DNA of 16,407 nt from an uncultured Fretibacterium sp. (GTDB lineage: Bacteria; Synergistota; Synergistia; Synergistales; Aminobacteriaceae). The stretch lies in the NCBI GenBank assembly GCA_937892105.1, contig CALAUZ010000396.1, forward strand, positions 1 through 16,407, in the 5' to 3' direction. A model generated the notes under the pieces. It did not search any database and had not been told where the DNA came from. It saw nothing but the letters and a program-made list of their open reading frames with translations. Position numbers and translations under genes: made by a program. This document shows, piece by piece, positions 6,768 through 14,754 of this stretch (within the stretch, counting starts at the first letter, position 1; each line of letters begins with the position of its first letter).

Positions 6768-6827
6768 TGATTTATACTTCCTTCCGTCCAGTAAGGCGGT
6801 GCATTTGAAAACTCATCATAAATCATT
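6766..6827. repeat. Inverted repeat between cbiA and the SDR gene
   Basis: AATGATTTAT (6766-6775) and ATAAATCATT (6818-6827) are perfect 10-base inverted copies separated by 42 bases. The left arm overlaps the cbiA stop codon. There is no T-run after either arm, so it is not a normal terminator. It could be a two-site operator or chance in AT-rich DNA. Confidence 0.35.
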
Positions 6828-6878
6828 TGACACATGCCCGTTTTGAGAGAACAGGATTAAAGGAGGAGCAAATTAATA

Positions 6879-7703
6879 ATGCGTACATGGTTGATTACTG
6901 GTGTAAGTTCGGGTTTCGGCTGGCACATGACGAAACAGCTTCTCGAACGCGGCGACAAAGTAATCGGGACAGTCAGGAACAACAAAAACGTACAGGACTT
7001 CATTACGAAATATCCTGACTCTTTCGATTGCAAGATACTTGACGTTACGGACATTCCTGCGGTTCACAAGCTCGTGAAGGACGCGTTTTCACAACATGGC
7101 CGTATTGATGTCATAGTGAACAATGCAGGTTACGGCCTCTTTGGGTGTGCAGAGGAACTTGACGAGGATAACATCAACAAAATCATCGCCACTAACCTCA
7201 CAGCTTCCATAATGATAATTCATGACGTATTGCCGTACTTACGCAAACAGGGAGGCGGAAGGATAATACAGCTTTCGTCATACGGCGGACAGGTTGCATA
7301 TCCCGCAAACTCAATGTACCACGCGACAAAATTCGGGATTGAGGGCTTCTGTGAGAGTGTTGCGCAGGAAGTTGCACAGTTCAACATCGGCGTAACAATC
7401 GTAGAACCAGGCGGAGCACGCACAGAGTTTCGTTACGGGAGCGCACATGTTGCAAAATTGATGCCGGAATACGATTCGTGTCATGGCTTCCTGAATATGC
7501 TTGACCCATCGAAGGGATTGGCACCAGGAGACCCGGCACTTATGGCTGCGAGGATAATTGAGAGTGTTGACAGAAATCCGGCACCGTTGAGAATGGTGTT
7601 AGGCTCTCAGGCACTCAGGGCAACGATTGAACGCCTTGAAGCAAGGGTAGCAGACTACAAGACGCAGACGGAATTAGCCGCGTCAACAGATGTGAAGGAG
7701 TAA
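6879..7703 (+). CDS. Short-chain dehydrogenase/reductase (classical SDR)
   Basis: The 274-residue protein is a classical SDR oxidoreductase of the cytoplasm. The Rossmann cofactor loop TGVSSGFG is at 7-14, NNAG at 81-84, N106, the catalytic serine at 133/134, and Y147-x3-K151 in YHATK. R33 after the second strand (TVRN) would favour NADP(H), and DVTD (55-58) is the usual adenine contact. An extended C-terminal region with EPGGARTEF resembles the SDR group often annotated as short-chain oxidoreductases acting on alcohols or ketones; the substrate is unknown. AGGAGG lies about a dozen bases before the ATG. Two flavodoxin genes follow with gaps of 10 and 16 bases, so this is the first gene of a redox operon. 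Confidence 0.9.
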   Translation: MRTWLITGVSSGFGWHMTKQLLERGDKVIGTVRNNKNVQDFITKYPDSFDCKILDVTDIPAVHKLVKDAFSQHGRIDVIVNNAGYGLFGCAEELDEDNINKIIATNLTASIMIIHDVLPYLRKQGGGRIIQLSSYGGQVAYPANSMYHATKFGIEGFCESVAQEVAQFNIGVTIVEPGGARTEFRYGSAHVAKLMPEYDSCHGFLNMLDPSKGLAPGDPALMAARIIESVDRNPAPLRMVLGSQALRATIERLEARVADYKTQTELAASTDVKE

Positions 7704-7713
7704 AGATAAGATA

Positions 7714-8214
7714 ATGGCAGGAATAATCGTTTACTTTTCACGCGAGGGCAACAACTACGTCAACGGCTCAATAGTGAACCTTAAAACCGGTAATACTGAG
7801 ACAGCCGCAAAATTCATTCACGAAATCACGGGAGCAGAGATGTTCAAGTTGTATCCAGTGAAGCCCTATGCATTGGACTACAACGAATGCATAAATGAAG
7901 CTCAGGCCGAACAAAGAGCTGATGCACGCCCAAAGGTCAAGGAAATTCCGGACGTTTCTGGTTACGATGTGATATATCTGGGTTATCCGAACTGGTGGGG
8001 AACATGCCCGATGTGTGTATTCACGTTCCTTGAGAGCCAGAATTGGGCCGGGAAAATCATCAAACCTTTCTGCACCCATGAAGGGAGCGGAATGGGACAC
8101 AGCGAGGCAGATATTAAGCGCGTATGTTCTGGAGCAGACGTGAAGAAGGGCCTTGCAATTCACGGAGCTGATGTGTCAAAATCACGTACACTAATCGAAA
8201 ACTGGTTGAAATAG
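7714..8214 (+). CDS. Flavodoxin family protein (cytoplasmic)
   Basis: This is a 166-residue single-domain flavodoxin-like protein without a signal peptide, expected to bind FMN. The first strand GIIVYFSREGN leads into a phosphate loop, TGNTETAA (25-32), after an unusually long insert (residues 11-24). The second FMN contact is GYPNWWGTCPM and the third PFCTHEGSGMG. These are features of the flavodoxin_4 group. Its paralogue follows 16 bases later, with matching motifs throughout. A GGAG sits inside the end of the upstream SDR gene, suggesting coupled translation. The role is inferred as an electron carrier or quinone/flavin reductase; its partner is unknown. Confidence 0.88.
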   Translation: MAGIIVYFSREGNNYVNGSIVNLKTGNTETAAKFIHEITGAEMFKLYPVKPYALDYNECINEAQAEQRADARPKVKEIPDVSGYDVIYLGYPNWWGTCPMCVFTFLESQNWAGKIIKPFCTHEGSGMGHSEADIKRVCSGADVKKGLAIHGADVSKSRTLIENWLK

Positions 8215-8230
8215 AAAGGGGAAAAATATA

Positions 8231-8800
8231 ATGCGCAAAATTTTACTGGGAATGTTAATCGTACTGGCGGTAATAAGTTCATCATTTGCCGCAGAAGCAA
8301 AAAGTTTAGTAGTTGTGTTCTCACATGCAGGTGAAAACTATAATGTCGGCACAATCACCACAGGAAACACGATGAAGCTCGCGCAGATTGTTGCGGAGAA
8401 GACTGGCGCGGAACTTTTCGAGGTTAAGCCAGCGAAAGAGTACCCCATGAAGTATGACGACTGCACCGACATCGCCAAACGTGAACAGAACGCCAACGCA
8501 CGCCCGGCAATTCTCGCGGACAAGGACATTGCCGAATACGACACGATATACTTCGGCTATCCGATATGGTGGGGAGATATTCCTATGTGCATGTACACGT
8601 TCATCGAGGCTCACGACTGGGCAGGAAAGACGGTAATCCCCTTCTGCACTCACGAAGGCTCAGGAGCTGGCAGAACTGACAGGACGGTGAAGGCAGCAAT
8701 GAAGGGTGCGGACGTTAAGAGGGTTACGGCGGTGAGAGGATCTGTTGCGCAGAATGACAGGGCTTCATCTGAGAAGGCAATAGATGGAATGCTGAAGTAG
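8231..8800 (+). CDS. Exported flavodoxin family protein
   Basis: The 189-residue protein has a Sec-type signal peptide: MRK, a hydrophobic core (about 4-19), and a cleavage region SFAAEA near residues 18-23. The mature part is a flavodoxin of the same kind as the neighbour: VVVFSHAGENYN, phosphate loop TGNTMKLA, GYPIWWGDIPM and PFCTHEGSGAGR. The tryptophan pair and the FCTHEGSG block are shared by both genes, so this is a tandem duplication followed by gain or loss of export. The signal peptide shows no twin arginine, so it would be exported unfolded and acquire FMN outside, which needs an external flavin source. AAAGGGG lies about 9 bases before the ATG. A strong terminator follows. Confidence 0.88.
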   Translation: MRKILLGMLIVLAVISSSFAAEAKSLVVVFSHAGENYNVGTITTGNTMKLAQIVAEKTGAELFEVKPAKEYPMKYDDCTDIAKREQNANARPAILADKDIAEYDTIYFGYPIWWGDIPMCMYTFIEAHDWAGKTVIPFCTHEGSGAGRTDRTVKAAMKGADVKRVTAVRGSVAQNDRASSEKAIDGMLK

Positions 8801-8817
8801 CCTAATAGAATTTTCAT

Positions 8818-8852
8818 GCTCTGTTCCTGTAGAAAGGGGCAGGGCTTTTTTT
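8818..8852 (+). terminator. Rho-independent terminator of the SDR-flavodoxin operon
   Basis: GCTCTGTTCC (8818-8827) pairs with GGGGCAGGGC (8836-8845), including three G-T pairs, around an 8-base loop. Seven T follow directly (8846-8852). It lies 17 bases after the exported flavodoxin stop. Confidence 0.9.
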
Positions 8853-8858
8853 CTGCAC

Positions 8859-8864
8859 TATAAT
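8859..8864 (+). promoter_or_regulatory. Candidate -10 box for the murD-ftsW-murG operon
   Basis: A perfect TATAAT lies just beyond the terminator and 37 bases before the murD ATG. No convincing -35 is visible, because that position is occupied by the terminator stem. AGGAGG at 8883-8888 is the murD ribosome site. Confidence 0.35.
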
Positions 8865-8901
8865 ATGCTGACAGTATTTTACAGGAGGCAGAAATTCTTA
8901 C

Positions 8902-10248
8902 ATGTACAAAGTCTCAGTTATAGGCGCAGGAGTAAGCGGACAAGGTTTAGCATTACTGGCGCATAATCTAGGATATAAAGTTTTCGTGTCGGAAAAGAAA
9001 AACATTACCGCCGAAGCAAAATCTCTTTTCACACAGAATAATATAGCGTTCGAGGAAGGACATACACCAGCAGTATTTGAATGCGATGAATGTCTCATAA
9101 GTTCAGGAATACCGCCTCAGTCCGAAGTGTTGCAGGAGGCGGGCAGAAAAGGCGTAAAGCTCACAGGCGAACTCGATTTCGTAATCCCTCACATCAGGAC
9201 GAAAAACCTAATCTCCATCACAGGCAGCAACGGCAAAAGTACAGTAACCTCACTCACAGGCCACATTCTCAACCGTGCAGGTCTAAAGGCAGGAACAGGC
9301 GGCAATCTCGGCACAGCTTCATCACGTTTCACTCAGGAGGACTTTGACGCTGTAGTTCTTGAGCTGTCCAGCTTCCAGTTGGCTAGGGCAACACACAGCA
9401 TGGCCAGCAAAGTCGCGGTAATCACAAACCTTGCGCCTGACCATATAGACTGGCATGGCAGTTATGAGGCATATGTTGAGGCAAAATCACGCGTACTTTC
9501 GCTCAGAGACCACGAAGGTTGGGGGATAATTCAGGACAGGGATTATGACACTCTCAAACCTGCTGGAAAAATTATCGTTCTCACCTGGAACACAAAGCCT
9601 GAACATGATACGGCAGGATACATTTTCATGGGCAAAGATGAGGCAACATTAACCCTCAATGGTGAAACTTCCAGACTGTTCTCATACTCCGACACTACTC
9701 TAATCGGCTCTCACAACATGGAGAACGCCGCAATGTCTCTATGTGCCGCAAAACTCATCGGCGTTGACATAAGCCATGATGTCGGAAAGCTGCTTGAAGG
9801 TTTCAGGCCCCTGCCGCACAGGTGCGAGGACGCTGGGACGCTTGACGGTGTCCAGTACATTGACGACAGCAAGGGTACTAACGTTGCAGCAAGCATAACG
9901 GCCATGAAGTGTATATCCGGCCGCAAAATTATCATTCTCGGAGGTCAGGGAAAGGGTGAAGATTATGCTCCTCTTGCTGAAGCTGTGAAGTCAGAATGTG
10001 ATTACGCTGTTCTAATGGGTGAAGAAGCCGGAAAAATACGCAAGGCACTCGATGAGGCCGGCTTTACGGATTACAGAATGGCCTCAAACATGGAGGAAGC
10101 GGTTAATATTTCCCGTTCTCTGGCAAAAGCAGGAATGGTTGTATTGCTATCCCCTGCCTGCACAAGCTGGGACATGTACAAATCCTACAAGGCAAGGGGC
10201 GAACACTTCTGCAATATCGTCCGCGAAATGATTAACGCCGCGTCATAA
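8902..10248 (+). CDS. murD: MurD, UDP-N-acetylmuramoyl-L-alanine:D-glutamate ligase
   Basis: This 448-residue cytoplasmic ligase adds D-glutamate to UDP-MurNAc-L-Ala using ATP. The N-terminal Rossmann UDP domain begins VIGAGVSGQG (6-15). The ATP loop is TGSNGKST (107-114), with Ser where most Mur ligases have Thr (GTNGKST). LSSFQL (155-160) marks MurD rather than MurC, E or F. NLAPDHIDWHGS (176-187), K195 (position of the carbamylated lysine) and DDSKGTN (321-327) follow. The C-terminal LSPACTSWDMYKSYKARGEHF region binds D-glutamate. Length is normal for the family. The stop codon overlaps the ftsW start as TAATG, so the two are translationally coupled. Confidence 0.97.
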   Translation: MYKVSVIGAGVSGQGLALLAHNLGYKVFVSEKKNITAEAKSLFTQNNIAFEEGHTPAVFECDECLISSGIPPQSEVLQEAGRKGVKLTGELDFVIPHIRTKNLISITGSNGKSTVTSLTGHILNRAGLKAGTGGNLGTASSRFTQEDFDAVVLELSSFQLARATHSMASKVAVITNLAPDHIDWHGSYEAYVEAKSRVLSLRDHEGWGIIQDRDYDTLKPAGKIIVLTWNTKPEHDTAGYIFMGKDEATLTLNGETSRLFSYSDTTLIGSHNMENAAMSLCAAKLIGVDISHDVGKLLEGFRPLPHRCEDAGTLDGVQYIDDSKGTNVAASITAMKCISGRKIIILGGQGKGEDYAPLAEAVKSECDYAVLMGEEAGKIRKALDEAGFTDYRMASNMEEAVNISRSLAKAGMVVLLSPACTSWDMYKSYKARGEHFCNIVREMINAAS

Positions 10249-11363
10249 TGGAGATACTTATACCGTTAATACTCAGCGGTTGCGGTCTCGTAATGATTTC
10301 CTCCCTTTCACTGCGTAACAGCATGGCCGGAGGAAATCCTTACATGGCTCCACTGAGACAGTTTCAGTTCATATGCTTGGGATTAACCCTGATGATGATA
10401 TGCTACAAGTGCAAAAGCTCATCACTCAGGAAGAACAGCGGAAAACTTTTCGCATTCGCCTTTCTTCTTCTCGCCGTAACATGGATACCTGGAATAGGCA
10501 TTAAGGTTGGAGGGGCGCGCAGATGGTTGAGCCTGATTGTCATACGATTTCAGCCATTGGAGCTGGCATTGCTGGCAGTACCCGTCTTCATGGCCGACAG
10601 ACTTACAGACGAGGAAAGCATTGCGAACAGGGGAAACTTCCAGTCATTCATACGTCCAACGCTGACAGTAATAATAATGATGGGAATACCGCTAATGCTT
10701 CAGCCAAACTTGGGCGGAACAATAATCGTAACAGCGATATGCTTCGTAATGCACATAGAGCGGAGGGGCTGGAAATATCCTGTATGGGGGGTAATTCTTG
10801 GATTTGCGTTAGTAGCTGTGCTGATTATGATTGCTCCATACAGAATGAGGCGTTTCAATGCCTTCTGGGATCCGTGGTCTGACCCGACTAACACGGGTTT
10901 TCAGATAATACAGGGTCTAGTTGCGTTTGCTAATGGATCGCTTACGGGAGTAGGGATAGGCAAGGGGCTTCAGGAGGAACGTTATCTGCCTGAAGCTGAT
11001 ACGGATTACATTTTCCCTGCGATTGGCGAGGAGTTTGGGCTGATGGGTACGATGTTTCTGCTGCTTATGTATGCGTTATGGACGTGGAGGGTCTACTACA
11101 TTTACAGGGAAGCAAAGACACCGTTCACGAAATCTCTTGCGCTTGGCCTGACTGCTTCGGTTATCTTCCCAATGTTCGTCAATGTCGCGGGAGTAACAAA
11201 ACTTATGCCGCTTACAGGAATACCCATGCCGTTCATCAGTTCTGGAGGAAGCTCTATGATGTTCATGTGGGCAAAGGTAGGCTTATTGATGGCGATAAAG
11301 ATGGAGAACAGGCAGAAATCAGAGAAGAAGGCCGTAAAGAATGAGCATGAAGAAGATGAATGA
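10248..11363 (+). CDS. ftsW: FtsW-type SEDS peptidoglycan polymerase
   Basis: This 371-residue polytopic inner-membrane protein belongs to the SEDS family, the glycosyltransferases that polymerise lipid II at the septum (FtsW) or along the cell body (RodA). Its place between murD and murG argues for FtsW. Seen motifs are GGARRWL (88-94), FQPLE (101-105), QPNLGG (152-157), the catalytic-loop LPEADTDYIFPAIGEE (247-262, with D253 the likely essential aspartate), and PMPFISSGGSS near the end. Two motifs deviate from the usual: QPSE is QPLE and QPDLGT is QPNLGG. The tail is short and highly charged. The gene overlaps murD by 1 base and murG by 23. Confidence 0.92.
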   Translation: MEILIPLILSGCGLVMISSLSLRNSMAGGNPYMAPLRQFQFICLGLTLMMICYKCKSSSLRKNSGKLFAFAFLLLAVTWIPGIGIKVGGARRWLSLIVIRFQPLELALLAVPVFMADRLTDEESIANRGNFQSFIRPTLTVIIMMGIPLMLQPNLGGTIIVTAICFVMHIERRGWKYPVWGVILGFALVAVLIMIAPYRMRRFNAFWDPWSDPTNTGFQIIQGLVAFANGSLTGVGIGKGLQEERYLPEADTDYIFPAIGEEFGLMGTMFLLLMYALWTWRVYYIYREAKTPFTKSLALGLTASVIFPMFVNVAGVTKLMPLTGIPMPFISSGGSSMMFMWAKVGLLMAIKMENRQKSEKKAVKNEHEEDE

Positions 11364-12312
11364 CAGCAGGATACTTATAGCGTCAGGAGGAACGGGAGGG
11401 CATATATTCCCGGCAATAGTATTCGGCAGGCAGCTTCAGGAACAGGGAGCTTCTGTATCATGGATATGCGGTTCACGGAAACTTGAGCAGGATATTTACG
11501 CGTCATCTGGAATTGAGCCGGTTATCCTGCCTCTTTCGGGTTCTCCAATGGGAACGAAGTCGCCCGCAAAGATTTTAACCCGCATAATTGATGTATTCAG
11601 AGCCATAAAACAGACTGCACGATACATTAGGGATTTCAAGCCTGACGAGATATATTTGTTCGGCGGATATATATCGTTTGCACCGCTGATTATCGCCAAG
11701 TTAAGACACATTCCGGTTACGCTTCATGAACAGAACACTGTAGCAGGACGAGTTGCGCGAATAGCCTCAAAGATGGGGGCAAAGATCATAACCGGCTGGC
11801 CAGTGTGCGAAGGCATAAAGTCATTCACGTATACAGGAATTCCAGTGCGTGAACCAGTGAGGATTGCGAGGCGTGAGGCATTGGGCATTCTTGGCGTGAA
11901 TATACCCGAATGCGCGAGGATTGTCGGGGTTGCAGGAGGGTCATTAGGCAGCGGGCCATTGAGTGAAATGCTGAAGTCTGCCGCGAAACTGTGTCCTGAA
12001 TGCGAGTTCCTGTTTCTCTCAGCGAAAACCCGTCATGATGATGGCAACTCCCACTTTCTCCCGTCAATGTGGGACATGAACCCGTTCTACTCCGTGTGTG
12101 ATGTGCTTGTGTGCAGGTCAGGAGGTTCTACCCTCGCTGAAGCACTGAAATGGGGTATGCCGACAATCACAATTCCATGGCCGGGAGCGATGGATAATCA
12201 TCAGGCGAAGAATGCCGCAGAGTTTGTGAAGCTGGCCAGCAACGGCAGAATGTTCAAAGAAGATGGAAGCTCAGAAGAACTTGCTGGGATAATTCATGAG
12301 GCTGCTGGCTAG
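11341..12312 (+). CDS. murG: MurG, lipid II-forming UDP-GlcNAc transferase
   Basis: This peripheral membrane glycosyltransferase adds GlcNAc to lipid I, making lipid II. Motifs are GGTGGHIFPA (16-25), FGGYIS (107-112), HEQN (129-132), GGSLGS (199-204) and the UDP-GlcNAc site CRSGGSTLAEALKWG (258-272) with MDNHQAKNA (284-292), the equivalent of the usual DDHQxxNA. At 323 residues it is some 30 shorter than common MurG proteins, with loops trimmed between the two domains; all motifs are present, so it should be active. The start could be the ATG at 11341, 11347 or 11356, all inside the end of ftsW. The next gene of a typical dcw cluster (murC) is missing: an unrelated catabolic operon follows. 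Confidence 0.95.
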   Translation: MSMKKMNDSRILIASGGTGGHIFPAIVFGRQLQEQGASVSWICGSRKLEQDIYASSGIEPVILPLSGSPMGTKSPAKILTRIIDVFRAIKQTARYIRDFKPDEIYLFGGYISFAPLIIAKLRHIPVTLHEQNTVAGRVARIASKMGAKIITGWPVCEGIKSFTYTGIPVREPVRIARREALGILGVNIPECARIVGVAGGSLGSGPLSEMLKSAAKLCPECEFLFLSAKTRHDDGNSHFLPSMWDMNPFYSVCDVLVCRSGGSTLAEALKWGMPTITIPWPGAMDNHQAKNAAEFVKLASNGRMFKEDGSSEELAGIIHEAAG

Positions 12313-12375
12313 AACGTAAATTCTTGAGTCTCTGTCAAAACAGAAAAGTTAGCGGATATAATCAGGAAAATGTGA

Positions 12376-12381
12376 TATTCT
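12376..12381 (+). promoter_or_regulatory. Candidate extended -10 promoter for the C4-acid operon
   Basis: TGATATTCT gives an extended -10 (TG, one base, TATTCT). It lies 33 bases before the likely kinase start and directly before a 14-base palindrome. A second TATAAT is present at 12357-12362 with only a weak -35 (TGTCAA, 18-base spacer). Which is used cannot be told from the sequence. Confidence 0.35.
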
Positions 12382-12385
12382 ATTC

Positions 12386-12399
12386 ATTATCCAGATAAT
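12386..12399. promoter_or_regulatory. 14-base palindrome, candidate operator of the C4-acid operon
   Basis: ATTATCCAGATAAT has perfect 6-base arms around CA. It would cover the transcription start of the extended -10 promoter just upstream and ends 15 bases before the kinase ATG. Repressors of sugar-acid operons commonly bind such sites. No regulator gene is in the window. Confidence 0.4.
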
Positions 12400-12414
12400 A
12401 ATCATAACGGGGTG

Positions 12415-13719
12415 ATGAAGATTTCACAGTGCCTTGTAATAGCCGATGACCTAACAGGTGGAAACGCAACAGGAGTGCTTCTCGCAAAGACGGGCTACAA
12501 GTCCCATTCAGTTCTGAGCTATGAGCATGGACGGGACAATTCCGGTTTTATGGACTGCGACTGCCTCATAATCACTACAGACAGCAGAGCGGTAACTCCC
12601 AAAGAAGCGTATTCCCGTGTCAAACACGCCGCAAGAATTTTCAGGACTGACAGCACAAAGTTATTCTGCAAACGCATAGATACAACTTTGCGCGGCAATC
12701 TCGGTTCTGAGACAGATGCAATGCTTGACGCTCTGGGCGATGAATACATTGCAGTATGCGCTCCATGTTTCCCGTCGTCAGGAAGGATACTCACAGGCGG
12801 TTATCTCCTCGTCAATGGCCTTCCCCTTCACAAGACAAACATAGCCATTGACCCCAAAACTCCCGTGAAGACTTCAGATATTGCGGAAATATTCAGCAGT
12901 CAGAGCAAGCATAAAGTTTCATCACTCTACATCTCTGACCTCATGGACGGTAAACACGCTTTAGCCGCTAAAATCAATGACATAGCTTCATCAGGAAGCC
13001 GCATAATCATCATCGACTGCATAACCCATGAAGACCTCAACCTCATAGCCGACGCTGTAATCACAAGCAAACGCAAAATCATAGCCGTAGATCCAGGAGA
13101 GTTCACAGCGACATTAGCCCGCAAAATAATCACTCCCCTAGAAAAAACTGAACGCCTCAAAATACTTGCCGTAGTCGGAAGCGTTAATCCCAACACCCGT
13201 GAGCAGATGGAGAAATTATGGCTTGCTCAAAGGCCGATTGCAAATGTTTTTGCCGAGACGAGAAGGTTTCTTGACGGTGAAGATTACCGTGAACAGGAGA
13301 TTTCTAGGGTAACAGGAGAGATACTCAGGCTTTCCGCAACAAACACAGTCCTTACCGTAACAGGAGATGGAATATATCCTGAGAAGCGGATTGACTTCAA
13401 GACGTATTCAGGGGATATTGACACTCTTACGGGAAGGATTAACGAAAGTCTTGCGGAGATTGCACTGCGGGTTCTGAGAGGGAAAAAATCCTTCAAGGGC
13501 CTCTATGCCACTGGAGGGGACGTAACGCAGTCATTGTGCGAGAAGTTTGGGGCTTCAGGGCTTGACTTGAGGGACGAAGTTCTACCGCTTGCAGCATACG
13601 GATTGTTTTACGGCGGGGAATTTGACGGCCTTCATGTTGTAACAAAGGGAGGAAGTCAGGGAAATTCAGACGCTATTAACTTATGCGTGAACTACCTGAA
13701 ATCAAAATTATTCATATAG
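12415..13719 (+). CDS. Four-carbon acid sugar kinase (DUF1537 family), probably D-threonate or D-erythronate kinase
   Basis: The 434-residue cytoplasmic kinase is of the DUF1537 family, which phosphorylates C4 sugar acids at O4 using ATP. The N-terminal substrate domain begins [13 protein letters not shown], with [10 protein letters not shown] (around 87-96) and the [16 protein letters not shown] region typical of the family. The C-terminal nucleotide domain starts near VVGSVN (about 258) and has [10 protein letters not shown] and TKGGSQGN. It is followed 16 bases later by a PdxA2-type dehydrogenase; this pair is the described D-threonate catabolic pair (DtnK/PdxA2), so D-threonate is favoured. 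D-erythronate remains possible. I start at ATG 12415; GTG at 12412 is an alternative. The ribosome site is poor (GGGGTG abutting the start). GC skew changes abruptly near 13200, at the domain boundary. Confidence 0.9.
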   Translation: MKISQCLVIADDLTGGNATGVLLAKTGYKSHSVLSYEHGRDNSGFMDCDCLIITTDSRAVTPKEAYSRVKHAARIFRTDSTKLFCKRIDTTLRGNLGSETDAMLDALGDEYIAVCAPCFPSSGRILTGGYLLVNGLPLHKTNIAIDPKTPVKTSDIAEIFSSQSKHKVSSLYISDLMDGKHALAAKINDIASSGSRIIIIDCITHEDLNLIADAVITSKRKIIAVDPGEFTATLARKIITPLEKTERLKILAVVGSVNPNTREQMEKLWLAQRPIANVFAETRRFLDGEDYREQEISRVTGEILRLSATNTVLTVTGDGIYPEKRIDFKTYSGDIDTLTGRINESLAEIALRVLRGKKSFKGLYATGGDVTQSLCEKFGASGLDLRDEVLPLAAYGLFYGGEFDGLHVVTKGGSQGNSDAINLCVNYLKSKLFI

Positions 13720-13735
13720 GGAGGTTAAAACTTTA

Positions 13736-14737
13736 ATGTCAAAACCAGTAGTAGCAGTACCAATCGGCGATCCCGCAGGAGTGGGGCCTGAAATTGTAGT
13801 AAAGGCTCTCGCGTCTGATGTCGTAAAATCCTGCGCCAACTGCATAATCATCGGCGACAAAGGCATAATCGACAAGGCAGTAACCCTCACAGGCTCAACA
13901 CTGAAGGTTCACACCTGCAATGATGTTGAAGACGCTGACTTTTCACCCGATGTACTGAACCTGATAGACCTGCACAATATTGACCTGTCTGTCTTCAAGT
14001 ACGGTGTTGTTCAGGCAATGTGCGGTCAGGCAGCGTTCGACTACATCAAGCGCAGCATAGAGCTTGCCATGTCGGGAAAATCAGACGCAGTAGCCACCAC
14101 TCCCATCAACAAGGAAGCATTACACGCGGCAAACGTACCCTTCATAGGGCACACTGAGATATTCGGCGCACTGACGGACACTAAAGACCCTTTGACGATG
14201 TTCGAGACCAACGGGCTTCGGGTATTCTTCCTGACGAGGCACTTATCGCTGCTTCAGGCAATAACCCAAATCAATAAGGCCAGAATAATCTCGTGCGTTA
14301 AGGAATGTATGGCCGCGCTTGAGCGTCTCGGCGTAACTGAGGGGACAATGGCGGTTGCAGGGCTTAACCCTCATAGCGGCGAACATGGCCTTTTCGGTTG
14401 GGAGGAAGTCAACGAGATTACTCCTGCTGTTGAGGAACTGAAAGCGCAGGGCTATAAAGTTGCTGGGCCTATCGGGGCGGATTCGGTGTTCCATCAGGCG
14501 GCAATAGGGCGTTATTCAAGCGTTCTCTCACTTTATCATGATCAGGGGCATATTGCGACAAAGACGCTTGACTTTGAGCGCACAATCTCAATCACAAACG
14601 GAATGCCCATATTGAGGACGAGCGTGGATCACGGTACAGCGTTCGACATAGCGGGTAAAAACATAGTCAGTGAAGTAAGTATGGTCGAAGCGATAAGGCT
14701 TGCGGCCAAGTATGCACCATATTTCACAAAACATTAG
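13736..14737 (+). CDS. pdxA2: PdxA2-type 4-phospho-D-threonate/erythronate dehydrogenase
   Basis: This 333-residue NAD-dependent dehydrogenase of the PdxA family oxidises a 4-phosphorylated C4 acid at C3; spontaneous loss of CO2 then gives dihydroxyacetone phosphate. Visible are [11 protein letters not shown] (10-20), TTPINKEA (121-128), FIGHTEIF (136-143) and the three metal-binding histidines H169 (TRHLSL), H213 (NPHSGE) and H268 (LYHDQGH), with [10 protein letters not shown] near the end. PdxA of vitamin B6 synthesis (4-phosphohydroxy-L-threonine dehydrogenase) is the close alternative and cannot be excluded by motifs. The neighbouring DUF1537 kinase and sugar-acid permease make the catabolic role much more likely. 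GGAGG lies 11 bases before the ATG. Confidence 0.9.
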   Translation: MSKPVVAVPIGDPAGVGPEIVVKALASDVVKSCANCIIIGDKGIIDKAVTLTGSTLKVHTCNDVEDADFSPDVLNLIDLHNIDLSVFKYGVVQAMCGQAAFDYIKRSIELAMSGKSDAVATTPINKEALHAANVPFIGHTEIFGALTDTKDPLTMFETNGLRVFFLTRHLSLLQAITQINKARIISCVKECMAALERLGVTEGTMAVAGLNPHSGEHGLFGWEEVNEITPAVEELKAQGYKVAGPIGADSVFHQAAIGRYSSVLSLYHDQGHIATKTLDFERTISITNGMPILRTSVDHGTAFDIAGKNIVSEVSMVEAIRLAAKYAPYFTKH

Positions 14738-14754
14738 GAAGGAGAAACTTTTTC

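Noticed and set aside
10248..11363. RodA rather than FtsW
   Set aside because: Both are SEDS proteins, but the location between murD and murG is the classical FtsW position. No mrdA or mre gene is nearby.
12331..12344. TCTGT / ACAGA hairpin after murG
   Set aside because: A 5-base stem with a 4-base loop and no T-run is not a terminator. Read-through from murG into the next operon cannot be excluded.
13736..14737. PdxA of vitamin B6 synthesis
   Set aside because: The motifs fit, but the adjacent DUF1537 kinase and GntP permease indicate the catabolic PdxA2 role. No other B6 gene is present.
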